Part shown: positions 9,306 to 19,172 of the stretch, one piece after another
Numbering within the stretch: position 1 is the stretch's first letter
Layout of the letters: every line of letters starts with the position of its first letter
Assembly: GCA_963733935.1 (NCBI GenBank)
Contig: CAVTEQ010000008.1
Location: 62,001 to 126,000 of the forward strand
Origin: JAHFUA01 sp963733935
GTDB lineage: Bacteria; Acidobacteriota; Terriglobia; Terriglobales; Acidobacteriaceae
DNA: 64,000 nucleotides
Direction of reading: 5' to 3'
Position numbers and translations under genes: made by a program
The notes under the pieces: generated by a model
Told to the model about the DNA's origin: nothing
Seen by the model: only the letters and a program-made list of their open reading frames with translations
The model's database searches: none

Positions 9306-9632
9306 GTGCCTAAGGTGAATTGCTGGGAATGGAAAAAGTGCGGACGCCAGGATGGTGGCGCAAAAACCGCGGAACTCGGAGTTTGTCCGGCAGCTAGTGC
9401 GAAACGAGTCAACGGCGCGAATGGCGGACTCAATGGCGGACGGGCATGTTGGGCGCTTGCGGGAACACTCTGCGGGGGCAAAGTACAGGGGACGTTCGCA
9501 ACCAAGATTTCCAACTGCATGGGGTGCGACTTCTATAAACTCGTAGTACAGGAAGAAGGCGCGAGTCTGCTGGGCGCTCGGGCCATCCTGGGACTAATGA
9601 CCTTGGGTGTGGTGGCCGATCCCACCAGCTAG
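9306..9632 (+). CDS. Two-CW domain protein (small Cys/Trp-rich protein)
   Basis: GTG 9306 is preferred to an upstream GTG at 9240. GGAGG lies 6 bases before it, and the conserved part begins immediately (KVNCWEWKKCGR). The 108-residue protein has two similar Cys-Trp units: CWEWKKCGRQDGG ... GVCPA and GRACWALAGTLCGGKVQG ... NCMGCDFYKLV. This is the pattern of two-CW domain proteins, which I know as small putative metal or cofactor binders often linked to signalling proteins. No function is established. The C-terminus (LLGARAILGLM) is hydrophobic but short. Confidence 0.75.
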   Translation: MPKVNCWEWKKCGRQDGGAKTAELGVCPAASAKRVNGANGGLNGGRACWALAGTLCGGKVQGTFATKISNCMGCDFYKLVVQEEGASLLGARAILGLMTLGVVADPTS

Positions 9633-9864
9633 CGCCCGCTGAGTATCATTGACCCCGCTGCTCGGCAGCGCGCGGGTTGCTGCGCATGTGAGCCCTGCTG
9701 CGGGAGCCATCTCCCTCCCTTGCGGCTGCGCGCTGAAGACACTAAACTGCTTGTAACGCGCGTGGATGATAGGGAATCCAATAACTACGCCTTCTTTAAG
9801 AACTTCCGCACCGGCACGCGGTTCGTTGGCTTGCCCGGGTGCTTCTTTACGGAAGAGATGATCT

Positions 9865-12570
9865 ATGACGACGACGAAAATTGCCCCAACGCCCGCAGAG
9901 CTTGAACCGGCGCAGCCTGAGCCAGCCCAAGCCGATGCTGTTGAAGAAACCTCTGAGTGGATCGAAGCCTTCGATCAAGTTGTAGTGGAAGCCGGCCCTA
10001 TGGCCGGGGCGCAACTGCTGGGGACGCTAACTCGCCGCGCCCGCCAAGCCGGCGTTGATCTGCCCATTCAGTTGAATACGCCCTACGTGAACACGATTCG
10101 CGTGGAGGAAGAGGAGCCTTACCCGGGCGACCGGCTGATCGAGCGCCGGATCAAGAGCCTGGTGCGCTGGAATGCCATGGCGATGGTTCATCGCCAGAAC
10201 AAGAAGGACCCGGGAATCGGCGGGCATATTTCTACCTATTCCTCACTCGCCACCCTGATTGAAGTTGGCTTCAACCACTTCTTCCGCGCGCGCTATGGCG
10301 ATGAGCCCGGCGACTTTCTTTATCTGCAGGGCCACGCCTCGCCCGGAATGTACGCTCGTGCCTTTCTCGCCGGAATGTTCCCGGAGGAGCAGCTCGACAA
10401 TTTCCGCCACGAGCTGCGCGACAAGCCCGGGCTGTCTTCGTATCCGCATCCGTGGCTGATGCCGACTTTCTGGCGTTTCCCCACGGTATCGATGGGCCTG
10501 GGGCCGCTGAACGCCATTTACCAGGCGCGCTTCATGCGTTACCTCGAGAACCGCGGCCTGATTCCACGCACCAATCGCAAGGTCTGGGCGTTCGTGGGCG
10601 ATGGCGAGACCGATGAACCTGAGACCCTAGGCTCCCTTACCCTGGGGTCACGCGAGAAGCTCGACAACCTGATCTTCGTGGTCAACTGCAATCTGCAGCG
10701 GCTGGACGGCCCGGTGCGTGGCAACGGCAAGATCATCCAGGAACTGGAAGCGGCCTTCCGCGGCGCCGGCTGGAACGTGATCAAGGTGATCTGGGGCGCC
10801 GATTGGGACGAACTGCTGGCGCGCGACACCACCGGCCTGCTGCTCAAGCGCATGGAAGAGTGCGTGGACGGCGACTACCAGAGCCTGAAGGTCAAGGGCG
10901 GCGGCTATCTCCGCGAGCACTTCTTCGGCAAGTATCCGCAGTTGCTGGAGCTGGTAGCCGACAAGAGCGACGACGAACTCGCACGCCTGCGGCTGGGCGG
11001 CCACGATCCGCAGAAGGTGTACAACGCTTACAAGTGCGCGGTCGAGCATCGCGGCGCGCCTACCGTTATCCTGGCCAAGACCATCAAGGGCTACGGCCTG
11101 GGCTCGGCCGAGTCCCGCAACGCCACCCATCAGGAGAAGAAGCTCAGCGACAAAGATCTGGCGCATTTTCGCTCGCGCTTCGACATCCCCATTCCGGAGC
11201 AGGCCGCGCACGATGGCGCGCCGTATCGTCCGCCCGCGGACAGCCTGGAAATCCTCTACCTGAACCAGCGCCGCAAGGAACTCGGTGGATACATCCTTCA
11301 GCGCACGGTCCCGAAGTTCAACATCAAGGTTCCGGAGCTCGATTACTTCGCCGAGTCGCTGGCCGGCTCCAAAGGCCGTGCGGTCTCGACCACCATGGGC
11401 TACGTCAGCATGCTGCGGCATCTGCTGAAGCATCCGGAGATGGGCAAGCTGATCGTGCCGATTGTTCCCGATGAGGGCCGCACCTTCGGCATGGAGTCGA
11501 TCATCCGCCAGGTGGGCATCTACGCCAGCCAGGGACAGCTCTACGAGCCGCACGACCAGGACATGCTGCTCTACTACCGCGAGGCCAAAGACGGACAGAT
11601 CCTGGAAGAGGGAATCACCGAAGCGGGCTCGATGGGTTCGTTCACCGCCGCCGGCACGGCGTACTCCAACTACCGCGTGCCCATGGTTCCGTTCTTTACC
11701 TTTTATTCCATGTTCGGGTTTCAGCGCGTGGGCGACTTGATCTGGGCCTTCGCCGATGCTCGGGGACGCGGCTTCCTCGTTGGCGGCACCGCCGGCCGCA
11801 CTACCCTTGCCGGTGAAGGCTTACAGCACCTCGATGGGCACAGCCATGTGCTGGCTAGCGTTGTGCCTACGTGCGCCACCTACGATTGCGCGTACGTGTA
11901 CGAGATCGCCGTTATCGTGCAGGATGGCATCCGCCGCATGTTCCAGGACGGGGAAGACCGCTTTTACTACATCACGGTCTACAACGAGGACTATCCCATG
12001 CCCGAGATGCCGGAGGGCGTGCGCGATGGCATTCTGCGGGGCATCTACATGTACAAGGCCGCGCCGGGCGGCGAGGCGACCCTGCAACTGTTCGGCAGCG
12101 GGCCCATCCTGAACGAAGCTCTCCGCGCGCAGCAGATTCTGGCGGAGAAGTACAAAATCCAGGCCGACGTGTGGAGCGTCACCAGCTACAACCAGCTTCG
12201 CCGCGAAGCCCTGGAGACGGAGCGCTGGAACCGGCTGCATCCGGCGGAAAAGGAAAAGCGGCCGTACATTCTAGGGGCGCTGGAGGGCGCGCAGGGGCCG
12301 ATCATCGCGGCCACGGATTACATGAAGATCGTGCCCGACCAGCTTGCCCCCTGGCTCGCCGGACGCCTGGTCACCTTGGGCACCGACGGCTTCGGGCGCA
12401 GCGATAACCGCCAGCACCTGCGGCGTCACTTTGAAGTGAACGCTGAGTCCATCGCGGCGGCGGCGCTCTCGCGTTTGGCCCGTGACGGGAAGTTCGACGC
12501 CCGCAAGGCGCAGAAGGCCTTCCAGGATCTGGGCGTGGACACGGAGAAGATCGATCCGGCCCGCGCCTGA
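9865..12570 (+). CDS. aceE: Pyruvate dehydrogenase E1 component, homodimeric type
   Basis: 901 residues, close to the 887 of the enterobacterial homodimeric E1. It performs thiamine-diphosphate-dependent decarboxylation of pyruvate and acetylates the lipoyl group of E2. The TPP motif is GDGETDEPE (residues 245-253) ending in NCN (274-276). GHISTYSS (120-127) carries the active-site His region, and GMESIIRQVGIYASQGQLYEP lies in the pyrimidine domain. The first 28 residues are an Ala/Pro/Glu-rich tail. GGAAGAG sits 7 bases before ATG 9865. Neither aceF nor lpd is adjacent, so E2/E3 must be encoded elsewhere. Confidence 0.97.
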   Translation: MTTTKIAPTPAELEPAQPEPAQADAVEETSEWIEAFDQVVVEAGPMAGAQLLGTLTRRARQAGVDLPIQLNTPYVNTIRVEEEEPYPGDRLIERRIKSLVRWNAMAMVHRQNKKDPGIGGHISTYSSLATLIEVGFNHFFRARYGDEPGDFLYLQGHASPGMYARAFLAGMFPEEQLDNFRHELRDKPGLSSYPHPWLMPTFWRFPTVSMGLGPLNAIYQARFMRYLENRGLIPRTNRKVWAFVGDGETDEPETLGSLTLGSREKLDNLIFVVNCNLQRLDGPVRGNGKIIQELEAAFRGAGWNVIKVIWGADWDELLARDTTGLLLKRMEECVDGDYQSLKVKGGGYLREHFFGKYPQLLELVADKSDDELARLRLGGHDPQKVYNAYKCAVEHRGAPTVILAKTIKGYGLGSAESRNATHQEKKLSDKDLAHFRSRFDIPIPEQAAHDGAPYRPPADSLEILYLNQRRKELGGYILQRTVPKFNIKVPELDYFAESLAGSKGRAVSTTMGYVSMLRHLLKHPEMGKLIVPIVPDEGRTFGMESIIRQVGIYASQGQLYEPHDQDMLLYYREAKDGQILEEGITEAGSMGSFTAAGTAYSNYRVPMVPFFTFYSMFGFQRVGDLIWAFADARGRGFLVGGTAGRTTLAGEGLQHLDGHSHVLASVVPTCATYDCAYVYEIAVIVQDGIRRMFQDGEDRFYYITVYNEDYPMPEMPEGVRDGILRGIYMYKAAPGGEATLQLFGSGPILNEALRAQQILAEKYKIQADVWSVTSYNQLRREALETERWNRLHPAEKEKRPYILGALEGAQGPIIAATDYMKIVPDQLAPWLAGRLVTLGTDGFGRSDNRQHLRRHFEVNAESIAAAALSRLARDGKFDARKAQKAFQDLGVDTEKIDPARA

Positions 12571-12644
12571 CGATTGAGTCCTTGAGCCATGGGGTACTGA
12601 GTCATTGACAACCGCTGCAAGCTAATGGCTCAATGGATGCCCCA

Positions 12645-13967
12645 ATGACTGGATTCATCAAGCTCTGCATAGTGGCTCTCTGCTGTTTGCTGCTGGGTTG
12701 GATTTTTGGGTGTGGATCGTCAGGCACCGTCATCGAGCCCAACGGATTTCTTTACGCCGCGAATTCTTTTCGTCCGGGATCGATGTCCGGCTTCAGCGTT
12801 ACCGAGGGAGCGCTCGCTCACCTCACCAACTCCCCTTTTGTCACCGGAGGAAACGCGCCTTATTCCGTGGCTGTGGTTTCCACGAAATTTTTGTACGGAG
12901 GGGTACCGGCCACGTCCAAAGGCGGGGTAATCACGCGTCTGCTCGGCCGTACGCTGAGCGGATCCGTCACCGGGGGCATCTTGATGATGTCCATCACGAG
13001 CCAAGGCCAGAACCTGGAAACGTTGAACCAACTGCCGAACACGCCGCAGATGGTCGCCAGCGGCGACTACGATCCCCTGGCCGTTACACCCAATGGCAGT
13101 TTTCTTTATGCCGCCGATCTCACGACGAACCGCCTGGCGGCGTTTTCCATCGATAGCAGCAAGGGTGCGTTGACCGCCATCGGTCCCCAGGGTCCGCCTG
13201 TAGGCGTGGCGGTAGGGCCGGATCCGTTTTATGTTGCCGTTGATCCCCAGGGCAAGTTCGTGTTCGTGGCCAACTGCGATTTCACCAACCCCAGCAGCCA
13301 GGGTTCGGTGTCGGTTTTCTCCATCAACAGCGACGGTACTCTGGCCGCGGCGCCTGGCTCGCCGTTTCTGCTTGGTGGCGGGGCATCGCATCCGGTGGCA
13401 TTGGCGGTTTCGCCGGACAATCACTTCCTCTTTGTCGCCAGCCTCGATGACAAGGTTTATGTCGAAAGCATTTCCGGTACGGGGGTGCTCGCGGATGCTG
13501 TTTCCGGAACGCCGTCCGTGTCGCTGCCGGCCGGCACCACTCCCGTCGCGATCGCAGTGAGTATCGACGGGGGCAACACCGTCTACACGGGGAACGCCGG
13601 CACCCGCACTGTCTCATTTCTGCTGAACTGCGTGCAGGCAACACTCCCGAGCGGGTGCACCGGCGTTACCGCACCCCTGGCTTTCCAGAACAATATTTCC
13701 GTCGGCGGCACGGTAGGTGTGCTGCTGGCGGATCCCACGAGTATTGCCGCTGCCACCAATATCTCCCCGGTCAATGTGGGACACTTCCTCTACGTCACCG
13801 ACTATGACCACGGCATAATCGTGGCATTCGTGGTCAGCAGCACTACCGCCTGCTCGGGATACCCTACCACCACATCTTGCAGCCCGATACCAGGGACCCT
13901 CACCCAGAACGGCTCGACGAGCGATACCGGAGGCGCCAGCCCGTTCGGGTTGGCATTCGCGCATTAG
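12645..13967 (+). CDS. Putative lipoprotein with beta-propeller (lactonase-like) repeats
   Basis: ATG 12645 (or 12633) is followed by a hydrophobic segment ending in WIFGC, with Cys23 as possible lipidation site; Phe at -2 is not ideal for a lipobox. The rest has repeated blades of the YVTN/lactonase type: FLYAANSF, FLYAADLTTNRLAAFSI, FVFVANCDF...GSVSVFSIN, FLFVASLDD and FLYVTDYDHG. These repeat units are common in exported acidobacterial proteins. The 6-phosphogluconolactonase activity of the family is not implied. Both possible starts lie inside a degenerate repeat of GAGTCATTGA / TGGCTCAATGG units (12571-12650). Confidence 0.75.
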   Translation: MTGFIKLCIVALCCLLLGWIFGCGSSGTVIEPNGFLYAANSFRPGSMSGFSVTEGALAHLTNSPFVTGGNAPYSVAVVSTKFLYGGVPATSKGGVITRLLGRTLSGSVTGGILMMSITSQGQNLETLNQLPNTPQMVASGDYDPLAVTPNGSFLYAADLTTNRLAAFSIDSSKGALTAIGPQGPPVGVAVGPDPFYVAVDPQGKFVFVANCDFTNPSSQGSVSVFSINSDGTLAAAPGSPFLLGGGASHPVALAVSPDNHFLFVASLDDKVYVESISGTGVLADAVSGTPSVSLPAGTTPVAIAVSIDGGNTVYTGNAGTRTVSFLLNCVQATLPSGCTGVTAPLAFQNNISVGGTVGVLLADPTSIAAATNISPVNVGHFLYVTDYDHGIIVAFVVSSTTACSGYPTTTSCSPIPGTLTQNGSTSDTGGASPFGLAFAH

Positions 13968-13989
13968 TGCGTGGCGGTTAAGGAAGATC

Positions 13990-15346
13990 CTACGCGGCCC
14001 TGCGACTCGAGTGTCTGCGCCGGCGGCTGGCAATGGGGAAGGAAGCAGCGGCGATGGCCGCCAGCACATAGAACATGGCGGCATTGGCGGGGATCTGCAG
14101 ATTAAAGTCCACGATGCTGTGTACCAGAATTCCGGTAACGCCGAGCAGCGCCGCCAAAGTGGCTGCCTGGCAAAGGTCCAAACCTGGGCCGCGTAGTTTG
14201 CGGAAGCCGCGCCTATACACCATCACCAGAAAAGCCAGCACGGCAGCGAAGCCGAGCGCCCCGGTCTCGCTCAAAAGTTGTACATAATCGTTGTGCGCGG
14301 CGTTGATGAAGGTGTCGACGTAAAACGTGCGGTACTTGGGATACACGGTGGGGAAGGTTCCCAATCCCCAGCCCATCAGTGGGTGTGCCTTGATCATGGG
14401 AATGCTGTCGCGAGCGATCTGGATCCGGGTGTGATAGCTGGCCTCGTCGGTCTTGAAAGAGACAAAGCGCTGCACCAGGCTCTTGCCCCCCAGCCACAAC
14501 AGAAACATCAGGATCAGCAGGCAGACGCCGGCGAGCAAGGCGGCGGAACGGCGGCTGGCGTTCTTCCACCACAACACCGCGGCCAGCAACAGCACCTCGA
14601 AGCCGAAAGCGGTCATCCCGCCGCGCGACAAGGAAAGAAATATGGTGCCGGCCATGAACACTCCCGCGAAGGCCAGCAGCACGCGCTTGGGCGGGGTAAG
14701 CTCTTCCATCAGGCTCAGCACCAGCGGGAAGGGCGCCAGCATTTCCATGATTCCAGCATAGTGATTGTGGTTGACGTAGGGACCGAAGACGAACCCGCCG
14801 CGCACCGCCACCATCCAGTAAATTTCGCCCTTGGAGGTGAGGTCCTGGATGACGGCGAAAAGGGCAATCAGAAAGCCGGAGGCGGCGAGGAATCCCGCCA
14901 GACGCTTGACGTCTTCCTCGGTGCGCAGCATCTGCACCGCCACCACGAGCAGCATGGCATAGGCCAGATAATTGAGACAGGCAGAGCGCGTCATGTAGGC
15001 GTAGGCGGTACGGTGCAGCAGCAGTTGCGCGCCCACCAGCGCGGCGAACAGCGCTACCGGCACATAGAGTGGACTGAGCAGGAACTCCTCTCCGGTAACC
15101 AGTTGCTGCGCCGCCCACAGCACGAGCAATCCCGCGGCCATAGCCTGCAATCCGAACTGTGCCCAGGGTTCGACCGCGCCCAGGGTGATGACAGCGCAAA
15201 TCAGCACCCCGCCGAGTCCGTAAAGTACGAAATAGCGCAGATGCAAGCGGCGCCGCGACCGTGGCGGCACTCGGGGCGCGCACCGCCGCTGCTATTTCAG
15301 CCGACATGACCTGCGCTTGTCCGTTCAACGCTACGCTCCGATTCAT
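13990..15346 (-). pseudogene. O-antigen ligase/polymerase-like membrane protein (Wzy_C family), frameshifted near its N-terminus
   Basis: The conserved protein (from residue about 27) has some ten membrane helices and the Wzy_C signature in a periplasmic loop: HPLMGWGLGTFPTVYPKY then NAAHNDYVQLLSETGALG. Enzymes of this family polymerise O-units or ligate glycans to a lipid carrier. The native start is probably ATG 15346, which overlaps the stop of the TPR gene as ATGA. That frame (MNRSVALNGQAQVMS...) must shift by one base to reach RSRRRLHLRYFVLYGLGG. Removing one base from GGGG at 15273-15276 does this. Without the shift, GTG 15270 would start a 426-residue protein that lacks only the cytoplasmic N-tail, so the gene may still work. 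Confidence 0.8.
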
Positions 15347-16623
15347 GGTTTAGCCACCAGCTTGACGTCGTCTACCCAGACTTTGCCGCGGATGAGCCGC
15401 TGGCTGGGCGAGCGCACCACTCGCAGCAACAGCAGGTCATCCTCCGGTCCGGTGGTGAATTCTCCCTCGAGCTGCTGCCAGCCGCCGCTCCCGCTGACTC
15501 CCTCAGTGAGCACATAGCGCTGGTTGCCGCGCAAGCCAAGCAGAGAAAAGCGCGGCGGGCTTACGGTCTCCAGATCCTCGGCCATCATGAAGCCACTGAA
15601 CTCATAGTGGGTGTTAGCGCGCACGGGCACGAACTGGAACACGCCCGCATCTTCGGGCGCTCCCGTATAGGTAATGGCTAGCGACCGATTCCCGCTGTGC
15701 GCCTGGTTGATGTCGATAATCACCGTCACTTCCGGCCGGGGCAGGTATCTCCAGTCCAGGCCACCGTTCAGCAGGTCGAGCTCGAAGCCGCCGTTGACGA
15801 TCTGGTCGTCTCCGGGAACATAAGCGCGGAATTCAGGACTGACCGTTGCCAACTGTCCCCATGCTTCGGAGACGCGCGCCACGTCTCCCCGGCTGATCAG
15901 ATAATCGAAGTAGGGAAAGGCGAGCGGCGCGGGGAATGGTTGCTGGAGAGCGATGAGGTGCGACCATACTTTAGCGGCGGCTTCGGGCTGGTTCTTGTTT
16001 TCCAGGAAGCGAATGAAGTTGAAGTGCGAGTCGGCACGCGCCGGCAGCACCTTTTCCGCGATCAGCTCCGGGTCTCCGGTTGCCCTCCAGCAGACGTTCA
16101 GAACCGCAAGTAAGCTTGCGTGATCGTGCTCCACCAGATCGTGAAAACGGCGTACGGCCTGGTCCGTGTTCCCCTGCACGAGTTCGTAGTTGGCGGCCTG
16201 CCAGACAACCTCGGGTGTAGTCGGATCGGCATCCACGGCGCGTGCCAGCGCCCGCTGCGCCGCCGGAAGATCGTCGCCGGCGAGATCGGCGCTGGCGAGA
16301 TCGAGCCAATAGCGTGCATCGTACGGATTGAGCGCGATGGCGGCCTGGAAGTCGGCGACGGCCGCGGGAAAATCCTGCGCCAGCAGGGAATATCTGCCGC
16401 TGCGATAACGGAATTCGGCGTTGGAGGGTTCGAGCTGGAGGGCAGTCTTGAGACTCTCGGGAGTGGTGTTTTCGGCCCAGCGCAAGGCGCGATAGGCGCG
16501 CGAGGCGGCGCGCAGATACGATCCGGCCGCTGCCAGCGCCACTACCAGGAGTGCGATCCGCGCCGCCAGCGGCCAACCCTGGGTGGTGCGCTTGGCCTCG
16601 CCTTCGCCGCCATCAAGGCTCAT
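15343..16623 (-). CDS. Membrane-anchored TPR protein with C-terminal carbohydrate-binding-like domain
   Basis: ATG 16623 gives MSLDGGEGE, a short cytoplasmic tail, one membrane helix (IALLVVALAAAGSYL) and a periplasmic region. Residues 50-220 are TPR-like helical repeats (ALQLEPSNAEFRYRSGRYSLL, then DFQAAIALNPYDARYWLDLA). The last 150 residues are a beta-rich module starting at IVNGGFELDLLNGGLDWRY, the usual beginning of a CBM-type jelly roll. It lies between the tyrosine kinase (22 bases upstream) and the ligase/polymerase (ATGA overlap). A role in exopolysaccharide assembly at the inner membrane is inferred. GTG 16638 is an alternative start. Confidence 0.8.
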   Translation of the reverse strand: MSLDGGEGEAKRTTQGWPLAARIALLVVALAAAGSYLRAASRAYRALRWAENTTPESLKTALQLEPSNAEFRYRSGRYSLLAQDFPAAVADFQAAIALNPYDARYWLDLASADLAGDDLPAAQRALARAVDADPTTPEVVWQAANYELVQGNTDQAVRRFHDLVEHDHASLLAVLNVCWRATGDPELIAEKVLPARADSHFNFIRFLENKNQPEAAAKVWSHLIALQQPFPAPLAFPYFDYLISRGDVARVSEAWGQLATVSPEFRAYVPGDDQIVNGGFELDLLNGGLDWRYLPRPEVTVIIDINQAHSGNRSLAITYTGAPEDAGVFQFVPVRANTHYEFSGFMMAEDLETVSPPRFSLLGLRGNQRYVLTEGVSGSGGWQQLEGEFTTGPEDDLLLLRVVRSPSQRLIRGKVWVDDVKLVAKP

Positions 16624-16644
16624 GAAATCCAGAACCACATCCGA

Positions 16645-18924
16645 TTACTGTTGCGGTAGTTCTTCTACCTTGTCGCTCTTGTAGTAATACCCGTACTTCT
16701 TGCCGTAGTAGCCGTAATAGTAGTAGTAGTCGGAAGCATTGAGGTCCATGGCGTTCACCACCACGCCCATCACTTTGGAGTTGACGTAGGCGAGCAATTG
16801 CCGCGCGCGGCGCAAGGCTTGCTTGGTGGTCTGCCCGGAACGAATCACCAGCATCACCGAATCCGCCTGCACCGAGAGCAGAACCGCGTCGGTTACCGAC
16901 AGCGCCGGTGGGGTATCGATCACGATGTGATCGAACTGCTTGCGCCACTCCACCAGCGTGCTGTTCATCAGCGCCGAACCCAGCAGCTCCGCCGGATGCG
17001 GCGGCGACCCGCCCGAGGGCAGAAGGTGCAGGTTGGGGAACTGCGCCCAGGGAGTGATGGGACACTCTGGGATGTTGCCGGTCAGGAACTCGGAGAGGCC
17101 CGGGGTTTGCGGCAGCCCGAAAGCTTTGTGAATGCTGGGGCGGCGCAAATCGGCATCCACCAGCAACACGCGCGCGCCGCGCTGCGCCAGCACGATCGCG
17201 GTGTTCACGCTGGTGGTGGTCTTGCCTTCCTGGGCCAGGGGGCTGGTGACCAGCAAAACCTTGGGAGGCGCGCCCCAGGAGGAAAGCAGGATCGAGGTGC
17301 GCAGGGTGCGATAGGCTTCCGCCGACTGCGACTGGGGACGCAAGTAGGAAATGGTCTCCACCGAATCCTGCTGCGGCAGAATCTGCGATCCACTTCGCAG
17401 CGGTTTGCGGGCCAGTCCGTAGCCATTGTTCATGCGCACGCCGGAGGGGATCATGCCCAAGGTCGGCAGCCCTGCGACCAGTTCTACCTGGTCTGGACTG
17501 CGCACGCTGTTGTCCAGCATCTCCAGCAGGAAGGCCAGGCCGATGCCTCCCACCAGTGAGAGAAAGAAGCCGGTGGTGATGTTGCGCGGAATGTTGGGCT
17601 GCGATGGTCCCATGGGTACGCGTGCCTTATCGATGATCTGCACGTTGCTGGAGCGCAGTCCCGCCGAGACGCCGGCTTCCTTCAGCCGCTGCAGCAGCCC
17701 GTCGTAGAGTTGCTTGTTGGATTCGAAGTCGCGCCGGAGCAGGTTGTACTGGATGGCGCTCTCGTTGAGCTGATTGGCTTCCTGCTTTTGGCCCTCGAAG
17801 GCTTCGCGCAGCAGCTTTTCTCGCTCCAAGGCCGCCTCATAGGTGGTCTTGAAGCGTTCGGCGCCGCTCGCCAGCTCGCTCTTGATCGCGTCCTGCAACG
17901 CCTGCAATTGGGTCCGGAGTTCCTTGACCTTGGGATAGTTGGAACCGAACTGGGGCGCCAGGGCTGCCAGTTGCGCCTCCAGGGCGGCCCGCTGGGTCTT
18001 CAAGTTTTCCAGGGCAGTGTCATTCGAGGAGGTGCCGCGAGGCAGCAACTCCGGTTTGCCATCCAGGCTCATGCGATACAGCGATTCCTTCTGGATGCGA
18101 TCCATTTCGGCTTCGGTCAGCTCTTTGCCCAACTGATCGAGCTTGGTGATGGTGACGTTCTGCTTCTCATCCACCCCCACGATGCCGTGTTCCTTCTGAT
18201 AGTCGATCAATCGCTGCTGCGAGGTTTCCACCTTCAACTGCAGGTCGGAGAGCTGCTTGGAAAGCCACTCCGAGGTGTGCACGGTGCTTTCGAACTTGGC
18301 CTGGAAATTCTGCTCGATGTAGGCGTTGGCGACCTCGTTCACGATCTGCGCCGAAAGGGTGGGATTGGTGGAAACGTAATGCAACTCGAGAATGCGCGTC
18401 CGCGGAACCACCTTGACCGCCAAGCCGCCGTGAATCGCGCCGAGCAGGCCATTCTCCTCCGCCGCCGAAAGGCCGGCGGAGCCGACTGGAATGCCGCCGC
18501 TGGCCGCCTGCACGGGCATGCCGGTAAACCTGGGATCCTGGTCCAGGTGCAGATTCTTGATTACCTTGAGGGCGATGGCGTCGCTTTCCAGGATCTGCGC
18601 TTGCGTGTCCAGGCCGGTATAGTCATCGTCGTCGTAACTTTCGGTCGCTTGCTTAAATCCCAGCGCATCGGTGTTTGGGTGGTTGATGGCGATCCGCCCG
18701 AAGGCGTCATAGAGCTTCACCGCGCGGAAGGAATGCACCGCCACCAGAACCGTAATCACCACCACGCAGGAAACGATTGTCCACTTGCGCTTCAGCAGCA
18801 GGCGCCAGTATTCGAGCAGGGAAGGCTCCAGCGTTGCCAGTTCTGCTTCCGGAGTTACGCGTGCCGACGGGACAAGCTCTAAAGATCGGGAGGCTTCACT
18901 GCGTACCAGATTGCTAGGATCCAT
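16645..18924 (-). CDS. Polysaccharide co-polymerase with BY-kinase domain (Wzc-like tyrosine autokinase)
   Basis: 759 residues. The Wzz/PCP domain has a helix at 49-66, a periplasmic region with long coiled coils (205-410) and a second helix at 450-470. It is followed by the BY-kinase: Walker A SPLAQEGKTT (561-570), Walker A' LLVDAD (587-592), Walker B IVIDTPP (667-673). The C-terminal tail 733-748 holds 11 Tyr residues in 16 positions, the autophosphorylation cluster typical of this family. These kinases control chain length and export of capsule or exopolysaccharide. It is the first gene of the minus-strand operon and diverges from wzm. No Wza-type outer-membrane exporter is in the window. 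Confidence 0.95.
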   Translation of the reverse strand: MDPSNLVRSEASRSLELVPSARVTPEAELATLEPSLLEYWRLLLKRKWTIVSCVVVITVLVAVHSFRAVKLYDAFGRIAINHPNTDALGFKQATESYDDDDYTGLDTQAQILESDAIALKVIKNLHLDQDPRFTGMPVQAASGGIPVGSAGLSAAEENGLLGAIHGGLAVKVVPRTRILELHYVSTNPTLSAQIVNEVANAYIEQNFQAKFESTVHTSEWLSKQLSDLQLKVETSQQRLIDYQKEHGIVGVDEKQNVTITKLDQLGKELTEAEMDRIQKESLYRMSLDGKPELLPRGTSSNDTALENLKTQRAALEAQLAALAPQFGSNYPKVKELRTQLQALQDAIKSELASGAERFKTTYEAALEREKLLREAFEGQKQEANQLNESAIQYNLLRRDFESNKQLYDGLLQRLKEAGVSAGLRSSNVQIIDKARVPMGPSQPNIPRNITTGFFLSLVGGIGLAFLLEMLDNSVRSPDQVELVAGLPTLGMIPSGVRMNNGYGLARKPLRSGSQILPQQDSVETISYLRPQSQSAEAYRTLRTSILLSSWGAPPKVLLVTSPLAQEGKTTTSVNTAIVLAQRGARVLLVDADLRRPSIHKAFGLPQTPGLSEFLTGNIPECPITPWAQFPNLHLLPSGGSPPHPAELLGSALMNSTLVEWRKQFDHIVIDTPPALSVTDAVLLSVQADSVMLVIRSGQTTKQALRRARQLLAYVNSKVMGVVVNAMDLNASDYYYYYGYYGKKYGYYYKSDKVEELPQQ

Positions 18925-19000
18925 TCACCGCTCCATCGCACTTCGGGGATCGAAAGAAGATCATGGGAGAAAATTTTCTGAATTCTAGCAGCGGTATGTT

Positions 19001-19014
19001 GTGGAACGTTCCAC
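19001..19014. promoter_or_regulatory. Perfect 14-base palindrome, possible operator
   Basis: GTGGAACGTTCCAC equals its own reverse complement. It lies 77 bases upstream of the kinase start and 130 bases upstream of the -35 box facing the export genes, so one regulator bound here could serve both divergent operons. The regulator is unknown. Confidence 0.4.
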
Positions 19015-19143
19015 CGATTTGCGGGGGGAATCGAACTGGCCATCACCCGCACGGCTGGAGAAGATCGTACCTACCCGCGCGGGAGCGCAGATTTCCACAA
19101 TCAATGGGCACATCGAAAGGCAACGGCGGCGGCGGGAAAGATT

Positions 19144-19172
19144 TTGACAAGCGAATTCACCGACTCTAATAT
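19144..19172 (+). promoter_or_regulatory. Sigma70-type promoter for the wzm-wzt export operon
   Basis: A perfect -35 TTGACA (19144-19149), a 17-base spacer and TAATAT (19167-19172) as -10. Predicted transcription start is near 19179, about 170 bases before the permease start. It is the best consensus match I noticed in the window. Confidence 0.6.

Noticed and set aside
9720..9905. 61-codon open frame before aceE
   Set aside because: No homology, and it overlaps the aceE start in another frame.
14278..15309. Plus-strand open frame opposite the O-antigen ligase
   Set aside because: Composition is His/Gln/Gly-rich shadow sequence; the minus strand encodes membrane helices and a Wzy_C motif.
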